Position numbers and translations under genes: made by a program | Notes under the pieces: model-generated | Databases searched by the model: none | The model's input: the letters and a program-made list of their open reading frames with translations, nothing else | Told to the model about the DNA's origin: nothing | From: Chelydra serpentina | Lineage: Eukaryota; Chordata; Testudines; Chelydridae | Assembly: GCA_037349315.1 (NCBI GenBank) | Contig: JBAIAC010000027.1 | Span: 8,003,501 to 8,067,500, forward strand | Direction of reading: 5' to 3' | Length of the DNA: 64,000 nucleotides | In this document: positions 12,327 to 24,631 of the stretch, one piece after another | Numbering within the stretch: the stretch's first letter is position 1 | Layout of the letters: each line of letters opens with the position of its first letter

Positions 12327-12542
12327 ATTGAACAACATTTACTCTCAGAAACTGTGTATGGTGCTCCCCTCCCCCTCTTTTACAAGTACATTATCTAGCT
12401 ATAATATCTAGCCACAACTAAATGTTTATTTTCTGCCATGCTTTCAGACTACAAATATATTCCCTTCTCCTCAATCACATGCTGGTCCCCACTGTGGATT
12501 TCTTGTGAGGAGCACACAACACAGTGAAGGGTGAAGAGCTGT

Positions 12543-12582
12543 CGGGGGGGGGGGGGGGGGGGGGAGGGGAGAGAGAGAGAAT
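12543..12582 (+). repeat. Poly-G tract followed by (GA)n
   Basis: About 21 consecutive G, then AGGGGA and a (GA)n run. A plausible G-quadruplex former and a likely assembly-error spot. Confidence 0.9.
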
Positions 12583-12954
12583 AAATCTTGCAGGTTTTTG
12601 GCATTTTCTTTTTCACATCATAGGCTGGTAAATATTTTAACTATTTCTCCACCCTCCTTCTTCCTCTCTGAAATTCTCAAACAGAGCCTTAAATATACCA
12701 TTATTACAAAAAATTACCCCATTCCTGACACCCCAACTCTCGCCCTCCTCACCCCCAAATCCATAATGTAACCCTTTATATTACCTGTAAAGCATACGGG
12801 ATAGTTACAGTTACATGAATATTGCTTTTCTACACCAGTTACTCACAGACTAAGTAGGCTTCAAGGTAATGTGGTTTTGAGTAGCTACCATGGAAGGAAC
12901 TAAACTAAGACTTTCAGATTTAATATTTTTAAAAATAGTGTCAATAATGGAAAC

Positions 12955-13102
12955 CCTAAACGTTATCTTAGACTGTCAGCTATTTGGGTGCAGGGACTGG
13001 TCTTTTTGTTCTGTGGTAGTACAGTGCCTAGCACAATGGGGACCTGGGTCCATGATTGGGCCTCCTAGGCACTACGGCAATATAAATAATAATAAGTAAA
13101 TA
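12955..13102 (+). repeat. L3-like LINE/SINE 3' tail
   Basis: TAGACTGTCAGCTATTTGGG, GCAGGGACTGGTCTTTTTG, ACAGTGCCTAGCACAATGGG and CTCCTAGGCACTACGGCAAT, then an AATAATAATAA tail. Complete L3-type 3' end. Confidence 0.88.
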
Positions 13103-14568
13103 CATTTTTATTTTCTCTGAAAAGTTCATATAAATATTTGCTTCTCCCCTCCCCCCATATTTAAACACTTCACTGTGCTTAAAAAAAAAAGAATTCAAAA
13201 CCCCAAGAAATAATTCCAACAGCCAAAGGTTGGGTAACCCTGCAATAACAAGCCACCATGACTATGATGGAGGCAAATATAATTCCGGTAAAGAAACACA
13301 TTTCAACTACAAACTTCCAAGGAGGAGTCACTGGTATTGATCTGCAAAGGGCTCTGCACAGGGCAACTCTTGCGCTCCCACCTAGGGTATTTTATTTTAA
13401 ATGATGACAGGGCTGTTATTTATTTTCTTCTAATATTTAAATGTGTTTCACGCCAAAAACAGATCTCTCCCCATTAGTGCAAAGAGAGTATGGAACTGAT
13501 CCTCACCCCACTGCTATCAATGGCACAAAGTCCATTGAAGTTAATGGTGCAGAATCAGACTTTATAAGAATAATGCAGCTTTAACATGTAGGTATTCTTC
13601 ACCAACACTATAAATGTGTCTTTTTTTTAATTATCTCTGCTGTAAACGTATCTAATATGCAATATTCACTCCGTGAGTTCTTCAAACACTGGGTCACACA
13701 CTTCAAGTGATGATCTTTTTATTCTTTTATTAAATTGTCATTGGTACTGGTTATTTGGTATGTCCAAACCAAAATACAAAACTGCAAGCTAAGAGAGCAG
13801 CAACACAGCTTGTCCATTGTAAACGATTTATTGTTTTTTTCTACCTCAGTTGCTTACAGGAAAAAAATAAGTAATAAAATAAAATAAAAAAAAAAGCACA
13901 GATGAACTATTTACAAAATGAGAAAATTGACAATAGCCGAAATGTTTGCAAATCATGCACACTAGGAAAAGTTCACAAAAGCAAAGCAATTCATAGCAAA
14001 ACAAAAACAAAATAATAAAAAAGCCATACAGATTTTAAAAAAGCAGAAGAATAAAAAGGAAACTAACCAATTATTACATCAAGCATCTTTAATGAAAAGA
14101 ACAGCATAGCTGTGTATGTAGAGCCTTGGACACTGACATTTTAAACAAGTGGATTAACACACATTAAAATGCATTACAGTTCTACTGTAAGCATGCAATT
14201 TACTTCTCACAAACTTATAACATTGGTAGAAGCACGTTTTTTTAATAAAAAGGAGAATTTAAATGCAGTGTGTGCTTTCAACCATACAGCTCAGAACTTA
14301 GTTCTGTTAGAAACAAAGCCAATAATGGGAAAGCGTATAAAAACAGGTGAAGGGATACTTCATATATGTGTGCAGAGGCTGAAAGTTAAGAGGTGCAATA
14401 CAGCTCACGCTGGCAGCTCAGTTCCTGATGCTCTTGCTAGAACTTTAATTCTGCCCATGGTTTGCAAGTGACGCACAGAAGTAAAAGTGACTACAGCATC
14501 TGCACTTCAGAAAGCATAGCCTGTTCCAAGATAGGGAACGGTCCAAGAGCTTTGAAGGTGGTTATTTT

Positions 14569-14578
14569 TTTATTTATT
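14569..14578 (-). terminator. Tandem polyadenylation signal candidate
   Basis: Two overlapping AATAAA hexamers (AATAAATAAA on the minus strand) lie about 0.8 kb downstream of the short-isoform stop. This is a candidate proximal poly(A) signal; single hexamers at 14907-14912 and 13827-13832 compete with it. AATAAA is frequent by chance in AT-rich DNA. Confidence 0.3.
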
Positions 14579-15171
14579 TTTTGGTATGTGTGGAAGAATG
14601 GGATGATTTAGTGTTTGTTTTGGAGGTGGGTGGTGTTTGGTAGCCTCTAATCATCCACAGCTTACTCTGATGAGTACTTTCAAGGTGACATCACTACACT
14701 CAGACTTTTCTGTTTTCAAAACAGAACTCTCAGTTATTAGAATTTCAACTACTGAAAGATCTGTAAGAACAAAAAAGTAATAATCATGCAATTGCCAACT
14801 TCACAGATACATGATCATAATACTTTGAATAATTAGATTCATTCCCCTGGCTTGCCCAATAATCTTAGCTATATGTTACCAGCCCTCTTGCATGATAATT
14901 ATGACTTTTATTGATATTAAATATGCTGTATATCAAAAAGCATCAATATTTCAGTTGGGGGATTTTTATAGGACTTGATCATAATTTCCATTTCCCTAAT
15001 AAATTATTTGTACAAAGTTTGTGAGAAGTCATGCCTTTATAACGTCAACTAACGCCCGCCTCCATTCTCTGTGTGAGTTACATTCCGTGTGGGCATTAAA
15101 AACTCATATAAAGCAGAGGAAACAAAAATAAGAAAAAGCAAACTCAAGCAGTCAGGATATGGAGCCTTTAA

Positions 15172-15215
15172 AAATAATAATAATAATAATAATAATAGTA
15201 ATAATAATAATAAAA
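15172..15215 (+). repeat. (AAT)n microsatellite
   Basis: About 14 AAT units with one AGT interruption, inside the presumed short-isoform 3' UTR. Confidence 0.92.
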
Positions 15216-15369
15216 AAATAAGTCCAGTCAATCAAACCAGCCAGTAAGAGCAGCATTTTTTCAGTGGACATTGATATTAAACATGGACCACCCAGGCTGT
15301 CTCTGTCTGTCTCTTTCTCTCATTAGCACTGTAGTAAACCCCGATTAATTTGTTATGCATCTTTAAGAA

Positions 15370-15410
15370 CTAGTTGATAAAAATTATGTCTTGTGAAATC
15401 GGCAAATAGT
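15370..15410 (-). CDS. MSI2: MSI2 alternative terminal exon, short isoform
   Basis: Reading minus from 15410, AC joins the final G of the 21468 exon to make an Asp codon. The frame then gives YLPISQDIIFIN and a TAG stop at 15372-15370. The acceptor is strong: a pyrimidine-rich run ending ctttgcag, with tattaat upstream as a possible branch site. From memory, a described shorter mammalian MSI2 isoform ends in a closely similar DYLP...QDIIFIN tail; I could not check this. Using this exon replaces the alanine-rich C-terminus of the long protein with 13 residues and keeps both RRMs and the basic linker. The exon is too short for an ORF scan and was found by following the splice phase. Confidence 0.9.
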
Positions 15411-16411
15411 CTGCAAAGTGAAATAAGAACAGAAATTAATAGATTAAACTGAAAAGATAAGTCCCAGAAATAAAAAAATAAAAAAAAAAATGAAACAGGA
15501 TAGGGAGTGATTATAATAATAATAATTTTAAAATGACTATGTACTAAGCTATTAAAGCCTAGAGAGAGAAAAAAAACTTGATGAGAGAAGATAGAACAGT
15601 TGCCAAAGTGATTTACATTCCTGCTGCCTTTCAAGCAAAAGGCTGTCACCTACTTTGATAGAAGTATAATACAGGAGCTATATAGAGGGGGCATCATTCA
15701 AACAGACAAATAGTCATAGAGCAAAGAGCCTTCTTTCCAAATTACCAAAACAAAAATGCAAACAGGTGGATCATGACATTTGTAGCATTGTTTCGCTTTG
15801 ACAACAGTAAATATCACATTACAACACAATATTGACTGGCATTTTAAAAAAAGAAAAGAAAAATAAAATGGGTGGTTTAACCTGAAAAGGCAACTGGAAT
15901 AAAGGGCGCTGATATTAAAACAGATGCAACCATAATACAGTTCTTTGAAATGGTAACTGTTAATAGCACAGTTTTGCAATACTTTATTTTTATAATACGA
16001 GGAACACTATAATTTCCTTGAAATTAGCTGACTTCTTATAGCACAGACATCAGAAGCGTACTATATTAAGGTTCTGTGACACATCTGTACTCTAATAAGA
16101 AGCGACGTCAGGACTGCTCTATAACAAACCATTTAAAGTAGCATTCTGACATAAGAGATAATGAAGGATAAGTGTATGTGCTCATATCAAGGCATTTAGC
16201 TACAACAAACTCATTCTTTCATTCCGCCTTGCCATGAGATCTGCTGGTAGAATGACCCAAGAGAAGATGCAGCCAAACTGAAATAGTGTGGGGGGTCTTC
16301 TTTTTAGTAAAATCCCACAGAGAACACTGTTTTTACTTCAATACTATGGTGATAGGTAGCAGCCTAAAACCCTAAGATATTGCAAACTGTAGTGTTTTGG
16401 GACAAGCCTTC

Positions 16412-16475
16412 AAAGAAAAGAAAAGAAAAGAAAAGAAAAGAAAAGAAAAGAAAAGAAAAGAAAAGAAAAGAAAAG
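16412..16475 (+). repeat. (AAAAG)n microsatellite
   Basis: Thirteen near-perfect AAAAG units. The Lys/Arg/Glu or Phe/Ser/Leu reading frames across it are artefacts of the repeat. Confidence 0.97.
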
Positions 16476-17721
16476 TATTTTGTAGAAATGACCCAAACAG
16501 TTCCTCTATAATCACAATAATGCAACGTTTTGGGTGTGTAAGTCGTTTTTATTCTTATTTTTTTAAAGGGTATACATGCCCATATTTTGCTCTGCAAAGT
16601 TTGCATGCTCACCTGTTTCCATGCTCAGAACCCCACCTCCATGCACGCAAAGGGGCGCTTCTGCATGTGCAAAAACATGCATGAGAAAATATTATGAATG
16701 CAATTTAGGCACCTTGGAAAACTTGGCCTATGCTGTTGAATACTCTAGTATTTTTTTTAATAAGTGTACTGATTTCTTATGTTTTATTACAACTTCCTTT
16801 TCTCTGCTAGTTTGAACAGCCTGTACGGTTCAAAACTTTAATTACTGCTAAAGCATGGAGAAGGGTCATTTTCAAAAAATAAACCCTGAAAAAAATGGCT
16901 TCCAGTCTCAGGTTTGTAGAGAGGATGCGAAAGGAAAATGCAGAGAACAACAAAAGCAGCTTAGGTACATTAAGACAAATCGATAAGTAGCATTAATTTA
17001 ATCAACATTTATATGAAAGATGAGACAAATATATGTTAGCATGCAATATTCTCTGAACTCTGCATATAAAACCCTCTCTAAGTTCTGGTGACATTGATAA
17101 CATATTGAGCTTTGCACTCCTACCTACAGCATTTCCTCACCAGAACAGCTTTCCCCTCTCCCTTACCAGGGAACTGCAGTCTTATATACAGAACAGCTGT
17201 GTGCACATCCTTCACTGCCCTCTCTGTGTGGTAGCAGATAGTAGGATGCAGAATTGATACAAGTATTCGGCATTACTGAGGGCACGATACTGCACTCCTT
17301 GAGCACCTAAATCTCCCAACAATTCCAATGGGTGTCCTAGGTGCAAGGTGTGGCCCCAAGTACTGGCTTGAATCTGTGGCATTTAAAGTGGTAGTGTCCA
17401 GTGGAAATGTGAATCAGTTCTCCTGGGTCTTATTGTGCTGAACGCCACACAAAGGAAAAGACAACAATGTAGGAGCTTTTGTCCTTTCAATGCATCCTTG
17501 TACAGGAGCTGGGATACACTCTCCATCCTTGCCCTCTCTTACACAGATGCTAGCAAAGAGGCAGGAGCAAAAGCTAGAGCTGGCTCAAAAGATTCGGAAC
17601 ACGCGGTCCCCTTAAGTAGTACTGAAAATACTGTGCCTAACTCTGGGAACTGCCACTGGGCACTCACTGCACCTTGGCACCACCTCCTAGCATAAGCTGT
17701 GCCATAAGGGCACAACTGCAC

Positions 17722-17882
17722 CATTAAATTCCGTGCCTCAGTTTACCAACTTGTAAAAGGGATCTGACACTCCAATATTCAATATTGCATATAGGCTAAC
17801 ATTCCTGAGAGTGCTGTGAAGATTAATATTTATAAGATGCTTTGAGATCCTTAAATGTGCTACACAAGAGTCAAGTATTTTT
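17722..17882 (+). mobile_element. MIR-like SINE, 3' part
   Basis: Carries CCGTGCCTCAGTTTACCAAC and TTGTAAAAGGGATCTGACAC, then the tail AGATGCTTTGAGATCC with GTGCTACACAAGAGTCAAGT. The head is missing. Confidence 0.75.
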
Positions 17883-19849
17883 AGAGCTTCGTTAAAAAAT
17901 GGAGTAAGCATTTTTTTAAAAACAACATATTTTTAAAAATGTGTTTGTGGGGAATAAATACATTATGACACAGTTTCTTATGAAGTGCAAGTCTAAGCAG
18001 TAGCTAGAGGCCCCTAAATAAAAACACATATAATGATAGTTAAGAAACAAACGATATCTTTACAGTTAGTTGCTAGTCCTGTCAATTTTAATCATTTAGT
18101 TTATTAAAACCATTTTTCATTATCTGTCTTTTCTTCATATAACTCCATCTGATTCAAGAAGTCATGAGAACCTGAAAACCAAGTCCTGAGACAATGTGCA
18201 AATGCACTTTAAAAAAAAATCTCACAACCGTATATTCAAATGCTATTAGCTGAAAACAGGTGTTGAAATGGACTTGTATGCATTTTTGTGCCATAGCTGG
18301 ATGGCTTTAATATTATGAAGAGTACTTGTGAAAACTACACATATACCATACAGCTGAGCGGTCAAACCTATTTTGTGAAGCGGGCTGACATTTTTAATTA
18401 TGGCCCGTTAGCCAGGGCTATTTCCCTCGATGCAACAGCTCTCCCAATGGTGTCAACCGGAGGTTTGTATTAAGAACAGTAGCAGAACAGGACCCTTATA
18501 AATAGCAATTGAACTATTAGTAAAGTTCTAATTATCTTCACTGCATGACTCCATTGGGTTAAAAGTGATGCAGGGCACCTTTAGGAAAATTGCTACTACG
18601 GCCCTTTGTTTATTTGACCATTTGTGTGTGCTTTTACCCAATTTGCATGCACAACAGCAGTAACTGCATGTGCAAATGATGCCTGCCATTGAACATTGAT
18701 GTGGTTTGTAAACACGGACCTCAGCGTGATATCACTGTACTTTAGCGTTAGCACTCCATTGCAACAGGAGCCGTTGCCATCACATTGAACTATTTCAAAC
18801 GAAGACAGCAATACGCTGGGTCGTGTTACATTTCCAAGCACAAGAGGTAGAAATGGAATATTTGTTTTTTAATCCTACAGATCCACATTCATCATGGGGG
18901 CTGGATATACAGTATATGTCAAATGGGCTGGGTGATTAACACCCCTGCTCTATGATTTTTTGAAAATGTACAGTAGAGCAATAAGAGTACAGTAGGTGGT
19001 TTAAAGGAACACCTATAAAACAAGGTGCTGGAGAAGTTTCTGAAGGCTCTTCTGAGATGGCATTTTCCCCTTCACGCTGCATTCTTAAAAGATCCCCCAC
19101 ACTGTATTGATTCTTCCTCTGGCGAGGGGAAGCGAACACTATACCTGCAGTTAGCCAAAGGAGATCACTATACATCAACACCAGCCTCAGCGCCCTTTTC
19201 ACCCATCAGGATCAAAAATTAACAAGAGCCAAAGAGGGAGCTGAACTTTCTGCCTTTGAAGCTCTCCCACCCGCAGCTGGCCTGGGACATGAGGAATGAA
19301 GGCTGGTCCTGAACTCTGATTCCTTCTGTGTTTCTTACCAGAAGAGCAAATGTATAGAAAAACGGTCAAAGGTGGTCAATTTTTAGACTTAATATCTTAG
19401 ACAAAGGGGTTTTTTTTTGGTTAGTTTTCTTAAATGGATATTCTCAAAAGCACTTCTAAACTTACAGAAACCAGAGTCTCAACATTTGTAAACTGTCAAA
19501 ATAATCAACAACAACAAAAACAACACTTCCCTTTATGGAAAACTCATATAGAAACCACTATGGTTCCAAAGGAACTAGATAGCATTACATGGAAATTACT
19601 CTGTCCTGTAGAATTTAATAAACAATGTTAATTCTTTCTATACAATATTTAAACCTATCTGTAGAATTTAAAGGAGGGTTGTATTCCTGCTACAAAATTC
19701 CATAGGTAGGTTCAAACATTACATTAAAAGGGTATAGTTCTGTTATATTCTAGAGATTTTCTCCATAAGGGTCTTGTTTTCTTCTTTGCTTAAAAACCCT
19801 GTCCTTTACCTGTAGCATTTTCATTAAAGAGACAGGTAAACTTGGTTTC

Positions 19850-20497
19850 TTAATACTGCGTGCAGTTCTGGTTGCCCCATCTCAAAAAAGATATATTAGA
19901 ATTGGAAGAAGAACAGAGAAGGGCAACAAAAATGATTAGGGGTATGGAACATACGATGAACGATCAAAAAGACTGGGATTGTTCGGCTTAGAAAAGAGAT
20001 GATTATGGGGGGATATGATATAGGTCTATATAATCATGAATGGCATGGGGAAAATGAACAAAGAAGTGTTATTTACCCCTTCACATAACACAAGAACCAG
20101 GGGTTACCCAAATTAATAGGCAGCATGTTTAAAACAAACAAAAGGAAATACTTCTTCATGCAACACATAGTCAACCTGTGGAACTCGTTGCCAGGGGATG
20201 TTGTGAAGGCCAAAAATATAACAGGGTTCAAAAAAGAACTAGATAAGTTCATGGAGGATTGTTCCATCAATGGCTATTTGTCAAAATGGTGGGGGACACA
20301 AGCCTATGCCATGTACCTAAGCCTCTGAATGACAGAAGCTGGGACTGGACGACCGGGGATGGATCACTCGATAAATTGCCCTGTTCTGTTCATTCCCTCT
20401 GAAGCATCCGGCACCTACCACGGTTGGAAGACAGGATACTGGGCTAGATGGACCATTGGTCTGACCCAGTATTGCCGTTCTTATGGTCTTAACCTGA
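19850..20497 (+). mobile_element. CR1 LINE 3' end
   Basis: Begins TACTGCGTGCAGTTCTGGTT, runs through AGAACAGAGAAGGGCAACAA and GTGGAACTCGTTGCCAGG, and ends at the classic CR1 end ATACTGGGCTAGATGGACCA, then TCTGACCCAGTATTGCCGTT. The frame is open over 20125-20328 but this is only the degraded C-terminal and 3' part. Confidence 0.92.
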
Positions 20498-20974
20498 GCA
20501 AAGTTGTGCTTCTAACATTCTCTTTCTAAGCAATTAAATAAACAGTGCAAGGTGGTGGAACTGATCATGTGTGGCCCAAGTGACATGGCACGCTAATGAA
20601 TTTAATGTATAATACAACAGATTTCCGTTCCATGGTGTCCTGGTAGGCCTTAGCTATTAGTTAGCAGTAAACACAGCAGTCATGACTCTGCTTCTAAAAT
20701 CTCCCTTAGAATTCTTAAGGTGAAATAAAAAAAAATCATCTGTCATTTCCAATTTAAATTCTAAGCCGCTCCGGCATAACGCAAAAAATAGGGAGAACTA
20801 GTTTCAGTGACTGCCTTTTCAAAGTGCCCCAGATGAAATCCACACTGTGTTACGTTAGAAGCCAGCCTACCACTTTAGAACCTTAGGAGATCAAAAATTA
20901 TGAGTGGCAGTATTAAACTTCCAGTGAATGGAAATCACTAAATGCAGCAAATCTTTGACAGCCACACAAAAGGG

Positions 20975-20994
20975 AGGGGGGGGGGGGGGGGGGA
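20975..20994 (+). repeat. Poly-G tract
   Basis: Approximately 18 G after AGGGA. Simple repeat. Confidence 0.9.
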
Positions 20995-21307
20995 AGGAAC
21001 CAAACAAACGTGAAGGAAGAATTAGATTGAGCACCATTAGACGCCCGACTCTATGAAGGTCACCAGAGACATCTATATAAAATACACTCACTTTGGACTT
21101 TTTACTCCAGAACTGCATCCCTAACAAATATAAGCTTACTGTAGAATATGTACATAGAAAAATGGGAAAAAATTAACCCCAGCAAAGGGATGGTAATAGC
21201 TCTTAAATTATCATTCTGGTTAATTTTTTAAAATTTAAAAACTTTGTTTTCAAATAACCAGTACCAATAAACACATTATATTAATAACAATCTTGGCAAT
21301 ATCCTTA

Positions 21308-21330
21308 TATATATATATATATATATATTT
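21308..21330. repeat. (TA)n microsatellite
   Basis: About 11 TA units, 140 bases downstream (minus sense) of the YQFP exon donor. Confidence 0.92.
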
Positions 21331-21467
21331 TTTGGAAGATATATAATGTATCTTCAAAATGGTCACAATTTGTCATTGCATGAAATGCTTCCCTGCAGAT
21401 TTTCCTGCCTCAACTTGCAGCTATGGATTTAAATCAATCAATCAATTTCCAAATGAAATGTACGTAC

Positions 21468-21542
21468 CTGGGAACTGATAGCTGTAACTTGGGGCAAATC
21501 CAGGATATCCTCTGCCATATGTCGCAACAAAATTCGGGTAAC
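21468..21542 (-). CDS. MSI2: MSI2 internal exon: Gly/Tyr/Pro-rich region
   Basis: This 75-nt exon completes the split glycine and then encodes [15 protein letters not shown] and APSYSYQFP. It ends one base into the next codon (phase 1). The acceptor is attcaag and the donor is gtacgtacat. YGRGYPGF and SYQFP are characteristic of the Musashi C-terminal region. The phase-1 end is the branch point of the gene. If that base joins the exon at 15410 it makes an Asp codon and a short tail. If it joins the long-isoform exon outside this window, it should make Gly and continue into the alanine-rich region. The intron back to the 38181 exon is 16.6 kb. Confidence 0.95.
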
Positions 21543-24311
21543 CTTGAATGCAGAAATGTGAATAAAAGAAAATGGCAGGTTAGTAAGGTTTTACTCTTTG
21601 CTCCTACATCTAATGTAACATTAACACAGAGGATGGGTGAAAAAGAAATTTGACTTTTACGCAAGGTATGAAAGAACACAGTTTACTCTTCTCGTGCAGA
21701 ACTGCAGGAAGGTTTCATCTTGAAGGAAAATAAAACATCTACAGACACATGCTACTCTTCCTGATCACTTTCTCCTTTTGCTATGCATATGAGATCTGTC
21801 ACTGATATAATTAACATGCACTTTGGTACCTGAAGTCCAAGGACTGTGCATACTTTTTAGCTAGAAGAGTAAATGCCAAATGCTAAGGCTAAACACATAA
21901 CACAGGTTTGCTCTGACATTTGGAGAGCTTACAATGAATGTACTTTGCTTCAGAGTTATTGACAGTTGGAGATTAAGGTACTAGTAATTCTTCATCCCAG
22001 GAGTGTGAAGGACAACAGTTAACACATCAAAGAGTTAGAGGCAGCAATATCAAGGAACTAGAGAGTCAAAGAGTTTTTAGTTTTTCAGGAAGGTAAAATT
22101 CAACAGATAAGAAATTTTTCCTGAAGCGATTTGTAGCAGCTACAATCAAACACAGTATTTGCTATTTTCTTATTAGGGCAATACCATTCAAGGACACTTT
22201 GTTGTAAATAAAAATGTGTAAGCAAATATATTGAACAACAAATGGTGTCCAATTTAACATAAGGTTTCAGCAGTCACATAACATGGCAGAAAAAAACCAA
22301 CCATGCTAGTGTAACACAGAAAAAGAGCCTGAAGAATCTACAGCTACAAACCCCAGAGGTACATTGCAGATGGTGGAAGGAAAGAGCGTTGCAAAGAGGA
22401 CAAAACCATTTCAAGCAATATTACTGAAAGCATGACTGAGATTTGGGTAACAGCACTGAAAATTAGAGCAAGCTGGTTTGGTGACATTCTCACTAACAAG
22501 TAAACCGGCGTGAACTCGTGTTCAGTGGAACCCATTGCTGGCCATGGTTGAGAACAAGTCAATTTGCTACTGTAGAGAGGGTTGTCACACACAGAGACTG
22601 TGCCATTTGGCTTTTTTGGTCCAATAGGCAATCATAGATAAGAATTCTATTATATAAAGACAGGAGGCTTATCTATGTTCAAGAGAAAAAGCTGCTTCTG
22701 GCTCTTTAAGAGTCTAAAGGAGCGCCTGGGAATCCCACCCCTTGTACTGGGTAGCGTGAGTGACCCTGGAATGCTGAATGGAGATGGAGTGGGCACTAGA
22801 AAAGGATCAGGAAAGGCTAAATTACATCCACCTCTGTTAATTTCAGTGGCAGCTATGCGTACGTATAAGAAACCAAGGCAGAATTTAAAGCCCCATGGGT
22901 TTAAAGACCGGAGATTAAGGGGTAGATCTGACTCCCATTGAAATCCTGAGTCCTGTCCCATTTACCTGTCTGAGTGTTCTATCTATGTCCTTAAACGTAC
23001 CCTGTCGCTGAGCCCACCAGACCTCAAAAAGTTATAAATACAGCACACAGAGATAGCTTTCTCTCTTGCGCCTCCTGTTCAGACAGCGAGGCCCCTACTT
23101 CATTTATTTTGTGTCTCCCTCAAACCCCATCTTCACCCAGCCTCCCAGTGTGGTGTTTTTGAACAAAGACAGCGTCTACAAAATTGCAGTTTTGTTCTGA
23201 AAGCACCAGGGTCCTGGACAGCCTCACTTCTGGACATCAAAACTCTTGCCTAAAATGCTGCGTCGGGGTTGTGTGTCTTCTCCATGCTTTATTCTATTTG
23301 TATCGAGGCCGATACGTTAACTGCCTTTTCATAGGCTCCATTAGTGCTCCATTTACCAAGACTAATAGTTACAGTGACCATCTTGTGTTACCCTCTACAA
23401 AGCTGGCCTGTTTTTCAAACATCACATAACAATTCTCAAACGTCACCTGCCTCGTTTTATCAGAATAGGAGTATTGATATTTCCAGCGCCAACAAACGCT
23501 GCACAGCCTTCTCCACAATTACTGGGCAGTGCTCAGCTGTCTGCCTTTCTCCCCAACCCCACTGTCTCATCATGAAAGTCTTGATGCAACTCCTTTTGAA
23601 GTCAATGGGAATTTTCCCATTGACATTAAAGGAAATTGCATTTGGCCTTAAGCGCATTGATATGTATGGTTGTTTGTTTGTTTACAACTGAAAATTTCCT
23701 TCCAAGGTCTCATACCTCTATTTTTATTTAATCTTTAAAAAGCAACTATTTCTAACATACTTTCCAGTTATTTTGCTGACACAGCAAGTCCCTCCATTTC
23801 AGATAGAATTTATGGGTTTCATACAGTTTACTATTGATCATATTTTAAAACCAGAAAATTAAATGCTTGTATGAACTTTGATAACTCGATTAAAGGGGTG
23901 TAGGAGAAAAGCAGGCATGTGACCACAACACAGGACACTGGCGCTTTAAATAAATATGTACCTACATTCATTATCTCCTGAATATTTATTTCACAGTTCA
24001 ACACCAGGATTCCCTTAGAAATCTGTCATTAAATCGGACCTTTCAGAGATAAGCTTTACAAACCATTTTAAAAACAATAATAGTGATAAATGGATTGTTT
24101 GCAAACTAAGTAGCCCCATTAACAACACTGTGAACCTCACTTCTGCAGAGTCACTTTCAACCAGAGCTCATTCTCTTTTTAAAGAGCAAGTTTTATTTGG
24201 ACTCTAAAAGAGGAGATGATTTGTCAACTTAAAAACTGATTAAGTGTAGTGGGAATGGGCTTGCCACACACAGAACTAGAGATTTTGCATTCTAATCATT
24301 AAGGGCTAGAT

Positions 24312-24631
24312 CAGGGGTAGGCAACCTATGGCACGCGTGCCAAATGCAGCACGCGAGCTGATTTTCAGTGGCACTCACACTGCCCGGGTCTTGGCCACCA
24401 GTCCGGGGGGCTCTGCATTTTAATTTAATTTTAAATGAAGCTTCTTAAACATTTTTAAAACCTTATTTACTTTACATACAACAGTATTTTTGTTATATAT
24501 TATAGACTTATAAGACTTATAGAAAGAAACCTTCTAAAAACGTTCAAATGTATGACTGGCACACAAAACCTTAAATTAGAGTGAATAAATGAAGACTTGG
24601 CACACCACTTCTGAAAGGTTGCTGACCCCTG
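24312..24631. mobile_element. hAT (Charlie-like) non-autonomous element
   Basis: A 320 bp element with inverted ends CAGGGGTAGGCAACCTATGG and AGGTTGCTGACCCCTG. It is flanked by an 8 bp duplication, ggctagat (24304-24311) and gtctagat (24632-24639), with one mismatch. Inside are GGCACGCGTGCC near the left end and CTTGGCACACCACTTCTG near the right end. No transposase frame. Confidence 0.92.

Larger units (their letters stand above)
1..13804 (-). other. MSI2: MSI2 intron (long isoform) or flank of short transcript
   Basis: No coding exon was found here on either strand. In particular, nothing codes for the alanine-rich segment expected after YQFP. Recognisable repeats are listed separately. Bases 1-900, 1130-2830, 7000-9400 and 9780-12200 are mainly unique sequence. 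Bases 8440-8700 look like conserved non-coding DNA: AT-rich, with homeodomain-type TAATTA and ATGCAT words. Open reading frames here are short and have no recognisable domain. Confidence 0.8.
13805..15369 (-). other. MSI2: Probable 3' UTR of the short MSI2 transcript
   Basis: The stretch continues from the stop of the short isoform. On the minus strand it is U-rich and almost free of recognisable interspersed repeats, unlike most of the window, which fits a UTR. Minus-strand AATAAA hexamers occur at 14907-14912, as an overlapping pair at 14569-14578, and at 13827-13832. The last has T-rich sequence around it and would put the 3' end near 13.81 kb. Which site is used cannot be decided from sequence. 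An (AAT)n tract at about 15172-15215 lies inside. The far boundary is inference. Confidence 0.5.
15411..21467 (-). other. MSI2: MSI2 intron before the short-isoform exon
   Basis: A 6.06 kb intron between the YQFP exon and the alternative terminal exon. It is mostly unique AT-rich DNA with an (AAAAG)n tract, a SINE fragment near 17.8 kb, a CR1 3' end at 19.85-20.5 kb, a poly-G tract and a (TA)n tract. No further coding sequence was recognised. Confidence 0.8.

Noticed and set aside
15353..15649. 98-codon minus frame overlapping the short-isoform exon
   Set aside because: A different frame from MSI2 that runs through the intronic poly-pyrimidine tract; the spliced phase gives the conserved DYLPISQDIIFIN instead.
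16397..16684. Frames with Lys/Lys/Arg/Glu or Phe/Ser/Leu repeats
   Set aside because: Artefact of the (AAAAG)n tract.
22344..22961. Adjacent short minus frames that could be exons
   Set aside because: No splice-consistent joining, no recognisable protein family, and they do not fit between known MSI2 exons.
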